Source: an uncultured Clostridia bacterium
GTDB lineage: Bacteria > Bacillota_A > Clostridia > TANB77 > CAG-508
Direction: 5' to 3'
Length of the DNA stretch: 11,779 bases
Assembly (NCBI GenBank): GCA_947627825.1
Contig: CANQXO010000038.1
Location: forward strand, 1 to 11,779
The translations under genes and the position numbers were made by a program. Within the stretch, counting starts at the first letter, position 1, and every line of letters begins with the position of its first letter. The notes under the pieces were generated by a model that was not told where the DNA came from, ran no database searches, and saw only the letters and a list, made by a program, of their open reading frames with translations. This document shows positions 7,415-11,779 of the stretch, piece after piece.

Positions 7415-7720
7415 TTATTCTTCTGAAACTGGAGCTTCTGATTCAGGTTTAGCTTCAGGTTCAGGGGTATTATTGTATACTTCTAATATTGCCTTTTGAA
7501 TTTTTTCTCTAGTAGCAGGATTGATTGGGTGAGCTATATCTTTATGCTCTCCTGTACTTTTGATTTTCTTGCTAGGCATAGCAATAAATAATACTCCTTC
7601 AGGATTTTCGATAACTTTTATTTCGTGAACAACGAATTCATTATCGAATGTTACAGAAGCAACAGCTTTTAATCTGTTCTCTGTATTTACTTTTCTTAAT
7701 CTTACATCTGTTATTTCCAT
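7415..7720 (-). CDS. spoVG: Septation/sporulation regulator SpoVG
   Basis: The product is 101 aa from the ATG at 7718-7720, close to the usual ~97. The conserved core is complete: [42 protein letters not shown], and [15 protein letters not shown]. The C-terminal ~17 residues are an acidic, Pro/Glu-rich tail. SpoVG is a small cytosolic nucleic-acid-binding protein that influences asymmetric septation, capsule, autolysis and virulence traits in different Firmicutes. An in-frame TTG start at 7741 would add seven residues, but it overlaps the ribosome site AAGGAG itself, so 7720 is preferred. The gene is divergent from murC. A sigma-H-type promoter upstream (7786-7814) suggests induction at the transition to stationary phase or sporulation, as for spoVG in Bacillus. 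Confidence 0.97.
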   Translation of the reverse strand: MEITDVRLRKVNTENRLKAVASVTFDNEFVVHEIKVIENPEGVLFIAMPSKKIKSTGEHKDIAHPINPATREKIQKAILEVYNNTPEPEAKPESEAPVSEE

Positions 7721-7752
7721 TGTTTTATGTTCTCCTTCCAAAGTTTTGTTTT

Positions 7753-7778
7753 GTACATACAGATTAAATTTTATGTAC
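7753..7778 (-). promoter_or_regulatory. Inverted repeat in the spoVG 5' leader
   Basis: The 7-bp arms GTACATA (7753-7759) and TATGTAC (7772-7778) flank a 12-nt AT-rich loop. The repeat sits between the predicted sigma-H promoter and the spoVG ribosome site. It could be a leader hairpin or an operator. It is not followed by a T-run. Confidence 0.4.
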
Positions 7779-7785
7779 TACTATT

Positions 7786-7814
7786 TTATTCGCTATATTT
7801 TCTTTTTTTCCTTC
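7786..7814 (-). promoter_or_regulatory. Sigma-H promoter of spoVG
   Basis: On the minus strand the -35 GAAGGAAAA (7806-7814) and -10 AGCGAATAA (7786-7794) are separated by 11 nt. Both match the sigma-H consensus as I recall it (RNAGGAWWW and RNNGAATWW). The spacer equals that of the Bacillus subtilis spoVG promoter as I remember it. It would give a leader of about 60 nt. Confidence 0.7.
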
Positions 7815-7873
7815 TTATTTTTACAAAAAAGTTACAATTTGCCAAATTATTTTTTTTATCTAGTTCAAATAGC

Positions 7874-7902
7874 TTGTTTTTTTTTATGTTCTGTATTATA
7901 AT
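7874..7902 (+). promoter_or_regulatory. Sigma-A promoter of murC
   Basis: The -35 TTGTTT (7874-7879) and a perfect -10 TATAAT (7897-7902) are 17 nt apart. Initiation near 7909 gives a leader of about 45 nt to the ribosome site AGGAG (7940-7944). Confidence 0.85.
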
Positions 7903-7953
7903 GAAGTCGCATACAATATAAAAAATACACTTATGGAATAGGAGATGACATTT

Positions 7954-9351
7954 TTGGCAAATATACAAGAATTAAAAAGATATAAAAATATTTATATGAT
8001 TGGAATCGGTGGTGCTAGCATGAGTGGGATTTCTGAAATTCTAAAGAATTGGGATTTCAATGTTGCCGGTTCTGATATATCAAGTTCTGAAATCACCGAT
8101 AAATTAAGAGAAAGTGGTATTCCAGTAACAATTGGTCACGATCCAGAAAGAATCAAAGATTATGATTTAGTTGTTTACTCCGCTGCAATTTCACAAATGG
8201 ACCCTGAGCTTGTGAGAGCAGAAGAACTTGGAATTCCTACAGTTGAAAGGAAAGATTTTCTTGGTGCAATTACTAAAGCCTTTAGAAATACTATTTGTGT
8301 TTCAGGTACACATGGAAAGTCAACTACAACTTCTATGGTGTCAATGTGCTTTTTGGAAGCCCATCTCGATCCTACTATACAAATTGGTGCAGTTTTAGAT
8401 TCTATTAATGGAAATTATAGAGTTGGTAATAGTGAATATTTTATATTAGAGGCTTGTGAATATTCTGAAAGTTTCTTAGAATTCTCACCTAAAGCTGAAA
8501 TAATTTTAAATATTGACAATGACCATTTAGATTATTACAAATCTCTTGATAACTTAAAAGAGGCTTTTATAAATTATATTAAACTTTTGCCTGATGATGG
8601 TATTTTAGTATACAACTGTGATGATATTAATTGTAAACATTTATCGCAGTATACAAAGGCAAAAACTATAACTTTTGGTTTAAATAGTTCAAATGCTAAT
8701 TTTATAGCTAAAAATATTTCTTATGATAGAAATGGATTTCCTTCTTTTGATGTTTATCATAATAATGTATTTTATAAAACGATGAAATTATCTGTTCCTG
8801 GAAAACACAATGTTTTAAATGCTCTTTCTTGTATTGCTCTATGTGATGAATTTGGAATTGATAAATATGATATAAAGAATGGTTTAAGTAAATACAAAGG
8901 TGCTCAAAGAAGATTTCAATATTTAGGAAAAGTAAATGATGCTTTCGTTTATGATGACTATGGTCATCACCCTACTGAAATTACTGCAGTTGCTGAGGCT
9001 ATGAAAAAGAAACAATACAATCATTCATGGGTTGTATTCCAACCTCATACATATAGCAGAACAAAAAATTTACTTGATGATTTTGCTAATTGTTTAATTA
9101 ATTTTGATAATATTATAGTTACTGATATTTATGCTGCAAGAGAAACTAATACATATGATGTAAGTGCTAAAGATATTGTTGATAAAATAGACTCTTTAGG
9201 TAGAAAGGCATACTATATTTCTGATTTTGATGATATTATAGAATTCTTAAAGAGAAATGTTAAACCTAATGATTTAATTATTACACAAGGTGCTGGCACT
9301 GTAACGCAAATTGGGCATAAATTAGTTAATTCCGAAACACAAGAAGATTAA
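7954..9351 (+). CDS. murC: UDP-N-acetylmuramate--L-alanine ligase
   Basis: The product is 465 aa from TTG 7954. The N-terminal Rossmann domain binds UDP-MurNAc (IYMIGIGGASMSGISEIL). The central ATPase domain has the P-loop GTHGKSTTTS (about 118-127, Ser where Thr is commoner) and the LEACEYSESF segment. The C-terminal domain has DYGHHPTEI (335-343) and QPHTYSRTK. It joins L-alanine to UDP-MurNAc using ATP, the first peptide step of cytosolic peptidoglycan precursor synthesis. Start choice: the ATG at 7945 directly abuts the ribosome site AGGAG (7940-7944), leaving no spacing. TTG at 7954 is 9 nt away and in frame, so it is preferred (three residues shorter). It is the only plus-strand gene, monocistronic, with its own sigma-A promoter. 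Confidence 0.96.
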   Translation: MANIQELKRYKNIYMIGIGGASMSGISEILKNWDFNVAGSDISSSEITDKLRESGIPVTIGHDPERIKDYDLVVYSAAISQMDPELVRAEELGIPTVERKDFLGAITKAFRNTICVSGTHGKSTTTSMVSMCFLEAHLDPTIQIGAVLDSINGNYRVGNSEYFILEACEYSESFLEFSPKAEIILNIDNDHLDYYKSLDNLKEAFINYIKLLPDDGILVYNCDDINCKHLSQYTKAKTITFGLNSSNANFIAKNISYDRNGFPSFDVYHNNVFYKTMKLSVPGKHNVLNALSCIALCDEFGIDKYDIKNGLSKYKGAQRRFQYLGKVNDAFVYDDYGHHPTEITAVAEAMKKKQYNHSWVVFQPHTYSRTKNLLDDFANCLINFDNIIVTDIYAARETNTYDVSAKDIVDKIDSLGRKAYYISDFDDIIEFLKRNVKPNDLIITQGAGTVTQIGHKLVNSETQED

Positions 9352-9373
9352 AAAAATCAAATTCGCTATTAAA

Positions 9374-9403
9374 TAATCATTAATAGTTAATAATTAATGA
9401 TTA
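9374..9403. repeat. AT-only-type palindrome after murC
   Basis: The perfect 11-bp arms TAATCATTAAT (9374-9384) and ATTAATGATTA (9393-9403) flank an 8-nt loop, 22 nt past the murC stop. It is almost entirely A/T and without a T-run, so it is weak as a terminator. It may protect the mRNA 3' end or arise simply from base composition. Confidence 0.45.
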
Positions 9404-9437
9404 AAGAATTAACGATTTATTAACAATTAATTGTAAG

Positions 9438-9469
9438 AAGCTAATGGATCAAATATTGTCCATTAGCTT
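9438..9469. terminator. Bidirectional terminator between converging murC and the transglutaminase gene
   Basis: The 11-bp arms AAGCTAATGGA (9438-9448) and TCCATTAGCTT (9459-9469) surround a 10-nt loop. On the plus strand it is followed by TATTTAT. Its right arm touches the stop codon of the minus-strand gene (9469-9471), so one hairpin probably serves both genes. Confidence 0.75.
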
Positions 9470-10545
9470 TATTTATAATCATTTATAGATATTTCTGGAT
9501 ATTTAAAATTTTGACCAGTATTAGACACATCTCCACTCTCGATATGTGTTGATGAAAAATTATTGCTTCCATTTAGAAAGTATTTATGCTTATTTACTCC
9601 TAAAACTCCTCCGCTTCCAATTATTATTGGGTCATCCCAAGTTGCATCTACTGCATACCAGTTGCCATCTTCCATTTTGACATAATTCCAAGCATGAGAC
9701 TCTGTCCTACCACTTCCATCTACTCCTTCCCCATAAACAATAACACAAGGGATATCTAGTCTATCTAGTATTACTTTAAAAGCCTCAGCATATCCTTCAC
9801 ATACACAAGTTTCTTCCACCAAAGCTCCATATATATTTGAATTGTTTACTCTGCTTGTTTGGTCATAACTTATCAAATCTACTAGAGTATCATGTACAAA
9901 GCTAACTTTATCATATGTGCTTCCTACAGCATTTCTTGTAATTGTTTCTATTTTGTTTTCCACTTCTTGTATTGCATTTTCTACATCTTCTTTTGTTTTA
10001 AAAGAATCTAAGAAGTAATTATTATTTTCTCCTGGTTCTAAAATATACTCATAAGTTATCGTTCCAAATATGTTACTTATCGTTTTAGTAACTAAAGACA
10101 TTTTTAAAGTATCTACCCAGAATATATCCGGTCTATCTAATATAAAAGCATCCCACGCTGACTGAAAATATTCTCCTACATCACTTGAGTCAATATCTAT
10201 TTTTATACTATTTGTTCCTTCTTTTAATAATGCTTCATTCTTAACTATGATATCATAAATTGATTGTCCAGTACTATTTAATTGCTTGTAGTAATAGTCT
10301 TTAGCCTCATTTTTAAAATTTGGCTCTGGCTCTCCTATTGTTATATTATAATTTGTATATTCATTTTTAGCTTCCGTAGTATTTCTTCTTGATATTTCAT
10401 TTCTTTTAACTTGTCCTTGTGTTGTATTTTCATAACTTATATCATTAGGCGCCATTACAATTGATATAATAAATACAGAACATACAATAATTAGTATAAA
10501 TAATATACCATTAATTAGGGTTATTCCTCTATTATTTTTTCTCAT
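9469..10545 (-). CDS. Membrane-anchored transglutaminase-like protein
   Basis: The product is 358 aa from the ATG at 10543-10545, which has AGGA 5 nt upstream; an in-frame TTG at 10569 has no ribosome site. The N-terminus is MRKNNRGITLINGILF followed by more hydrophobic residues, a single membrane anchor whose RGITL start resembles a prepilin-type cleavage region. A Ser/Asn/Glu-rich exported stretch follows. The C-terminal half is a transglutaminase-like (papain-fold) domain with the full triad: C249 in CVCEGYAEAF, H284 in ESHAWNYV and D300 in WYAVDATWDDP. Such domains act as cysteine proteases, transamidases or peptidoglycan-linked enzymes, so the substrate is unknown. It is not the spore-coat Tgl family by layout. 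It follows spoIVB by 78 nt but has its own consensus promoter, so a sporulation role is only suggested by position. Confidence 0.85.
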   Translation of the reverse strand: MRKNNRGITLINGILFILIIVCSVFIISIVMAPNDISYENTTQGQVKRNEISRRNTTEAKNEYTNYNITIGEPEPNFKNEAKDYYYKQLNSTGQSIYDIIVKNEALLKEGTNSIKIDIDSSDVGEYFQSAWDAFILDRPDIFWVDTLKMSLVTKTISNIFGTITYEYILEPGENNNYFLDSFKTKEDVENAIQEVENKIETITRNAVGSTYDKVSFVHDTLVDLISYDQTSRVNNSNIYGALVEETCVCEGYAEAFKVILDRLDIPCVIVYGEGVDGSGRTESHAWNYVKMEDGNWYAVDATWDDPIIIGSGGVLGVNKHKYFLNGSNNFSSTHIESGDVSNTGQNFKYPEISINDYK

Positions 10546-10583
10546 TTTTCCTCGTTTAAATAATTTCAAATTTTTATATTTTA

Positions 10584-10612
10584 ATTATACACAATTAATA
10601 AAATTTTATCAA
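10584..10612 (-). promoter_or_regulatory. Sigma-A promoter of the transglutaminase-like gene
   Basis: The -35 TTGATA (10607-10612) and a perfect -10 TATAAT (10584-10589) are 17 nt apart on the minus strand, in the 78-nt gap after spoIVB. This suggests vegetative expression independent of spoIVB. No terminator for spoIVB is visible in this gap, so read-through is also possible. Confidence 0.75.
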
Positions 10613-10623
10613 TATATTTTAAA

Positions 10624-11682
10624 TTATTTAACTTCCATCATCATATCAGCAAAAATTGCATATCCTTGAGTTGGGTCATTTAGCAAAACATTAGTTATTG
10701 CACCAATAAATTTACCATTTTGTATTATTGGTGTACCGCTCATTCCTGGTATTATTCCTCCTGTTTTTTCTATTAATTCATTATCTGTAATCTTTATTGC
10801 CATACTTTTATTGTCTTTATAATTCATTCTATATATTCTTTTAATTTCTATATCATATTCTTCTACTTTATCTTCATTTGATAGTTGACAAATTATTGTT
10901 GCTTTTCCTTCTTTAATTTCGTGCCTTTGAGCCACTTCTACTTCTTCTAATTTTACTTTATTGATATAGTCAAAATTTGTTACAATTCCATAAACTCCAA
11001 TTTCTGAATTAACTTCTATATTTCCTATTACCTCACCCTTGTCTATTGTTCCTCGTATTTCTCCTGCTTTTCCTTTTTTCCCTTTAACTATAGATACAAT
11101 CTGGCTTGTTACTAATTCTCCATTTGAAATATTTAATAATTTATTTGTGTCAACATCATTTATTCCATGCCCCAATGTTGCAAAACTTGATGTTGTTTCT
11201 TCAAAATATGTTAATGTTCCTAGTCCTGCTGCCGCATCTCTTACCCACAGCCCAATCATATAATTATTATCAGATATTTTTACTGGATTTATTGTTGTAT
11301 ATATTTCTTCTGATTCTCTTTGATATCTTATTGATATGCTTTCTCCTTTACTTTCATTTATTATTTTTACTAATTCTTCTGCATTAGATATGGCTTTACC
11401 ATTAATTGCTTTTATCATATCTCCCTCTTGTATTCCAGAATTTTCATAAGGTTTATATTTTTTTCCATCTTCTCCATCTACTTCAGACATACCTACTACC
11501 AAAACTCCATCAGTATATAACTTAAGTCCCACTGTTCTTCCAATTATGTTGACTTTTCTAGTTATATTGCTGTTTACACTTTCGTAATACTCTTTATTAC
11601 TAACACTAAGAACTAAAGTATAGTTAAAAAATAATAATATTGTTATTATTAGAGCAATTCTTCTTTTTATTTTTGTTTTCAT
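10624..11682 (-). CDS. spoIVB: SpoIVB peptidase (sporulation checkpoint serine protease)
   Basis: The 352-aa product is shorter than the ~425 aa of Bacillus subtilis but has all parts. Residues 1-28 are a basic stretch plus one hydrophobic signal/anchor segment. A PDZ domain spans about 48-134 (GIQEGDMIKAINGKAISNAE). The S55 peptidase domain has H172 (ATLGHGIND), D300 (ITDNELI) and S315 (PGMSGTPII). The D-to-S gap of 15 and the H-to-S gap of 143 agree with the Bacillus triad (H236/D363/S378). In Bacillus it is secreted by the forespore into the intermembrane space, where it cleaves SpoIVFA to trigger pro-sigma-K processing; it is needed for spore formation. The ATG at 11680-11682 has a TAGGAG site 6 nt upstream. 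spo0A, a frequent neighbour of spoIVB, would lie outside the window if present. Confidence 0.95.
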   Translation of the reverse strand: MKTKIKRRIALIITILLFFNYTLVLSVSNKEYYESVNSNITRKVNIIGRTVGLKLYTDGVLVVGMSEVDGEDGKKYKPYENSGIQEGDMIKAINGKAISNAEELVKIINESKGESISIRYQRESEEIYTTINPVKISDNNYMIGLWVRDAAAGLGTLTYFEETTSSFATLGHGINDVDTNKLLNISNGELVTSQIVSIVKGKKGKAGEIRGTIDKGEVIGNIEVNSEIGVYGIVTNFDYINKVKLEEVEVAQRHEIKEGKATIICQLSNEDKVEEYDIEIKRIYRMNYKDNKSMAIKITDNELIEKTGGIIPGMSGTPIIQNGKFIGAITNVLLNDPTQGYAIFADMMMEVK

Positions 11683-11732
11683 ATTAATCTCCTAACCTAC
11701 TTTTTATTTTGATTTCTTTGCATAATAAATAT

Positions 11733-11751
11733 CCTCCGGCTTAGCCGGAGG
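11733..11751. terminator. GC-rich perfect hairpin upstream of spoIVB
   Basis: CCTCCGGC and GCCGGAGG (8 bp) flank a TTA loop, a stem far richer in GC than the surroundings. On the plus strand TATTTTAC follows; on the minus strand ATATTTATTATG follows. It probably ends transcription of the gene upstream of spoIVB, but it could belong to a dispersed repeat with the hairpin next to it. Confidence 0.55.
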
Positions 11752-11766
11752 TATTTTACTCATAAC

Positions 11767-11777
11767 GCCTAAAAGGC
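11767..11777. repeat. Small hairpin at the window end
   Basis: GCCTAAAAGGC forms a short stem (GCCT/AGGC, or GCC/GGC with a larger loop) 15 nt from the 11733-11751 hairpin. It may continue past the window. Too little is visible to define it. Confidence 0.35.
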
Positions 11778-11779
11778 TA

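Noticed and set aside
7786..7968. Minus-strand 60-codon ORF across the murC-spoVG gap
   Set aside because: It covers the murC promoter, ribosome site and start codon and the spoVG sigma-H promoter; there is no ribosome site and no family resemblance.
10546..10569. Upstream TTG start for the transglutaminase-like protein
   Set aside because: No ribosome site precedes it, while the ATG at 10545 has AGGA at proper spacing.
1..11779. CRISPR arrays, rRNA, tRNA, transposase genes, or defence systems
   Set aside because: No evenly spaced direct repeats, no cloverleaf or rRNA-like segments, and no protein resembling a transposase or defence component was found on either strand.

Overview
The window is AT-rich, carries two sporulation genes (spoVG, spoIVB), and has T-box control of an aminoacyl-tRNA synthetase operon. 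Together these point to a low-GC, spore-forming Bacillota, most likely one of the (often uncultured) gut Clostridia. That placement is inferred from gene content and style; no rRNA is present. Most of the window is core housekeeping. I see no new multi-gene system, and the more interesting signals are regulatory and intergenic.

Layout: 1-431 (-) is the 5' part of a surface or secreted protein with a pilin-like N-terminus, cut by the window edge. 432-682 holds a strong hairpin terminator flanked by two copies of a 27-nt palindrome in opposite orientation. 683-5720 (-) is one transcription unit, read right to left: sigma-A promoter, Phe-specific T-box leader with terminator, pheS, a 57-nt hairpin element, pheT, and, 16 nt further on, a flavodiiron protein gene (fprA). 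5710-7231 (-) holds mntP (Mn efflux) and uppP (undecaprenyl-diphosphatase). 7415-7720 (-) is spoVG, with a close match to a sigma-H promoter and a strong terminator. 7954-9351 (+) is murC, the only plus-strand gene, with a consensus sigma-A promoter and probably a TTG start. murC and the next gene converge on a shared hairpin. 9469-10545 (-) is a membrane-anchored transglutaminase-like protein with its own consensus promoter. 10624-11682 (-) is spoIVB, the sporulation signalling protease. 11683-11779 holds two GC-rich hairpins running off the window end.

Functional links: UppP (lipid carrier recycling) and MurC (UDP-MurNAc-L-Ala synthesis) serve peptidoglycan synthesis. SpoVG is a developmental RNA/DNA-binding regulator that in other Firmicutes affects septation and cell-wall traits. 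SpoIVB acts in the forespore-to-mother-cell checkpoint. PheST charges tRNA-Phe, and its T-box senses uncharged tRNA-Phe. Because fprA follows pheT with no visible promoter or terminator between them, the oxygen/NO-reducing flavodiiron protein is apparently placed under phenylalanine-responsive control.
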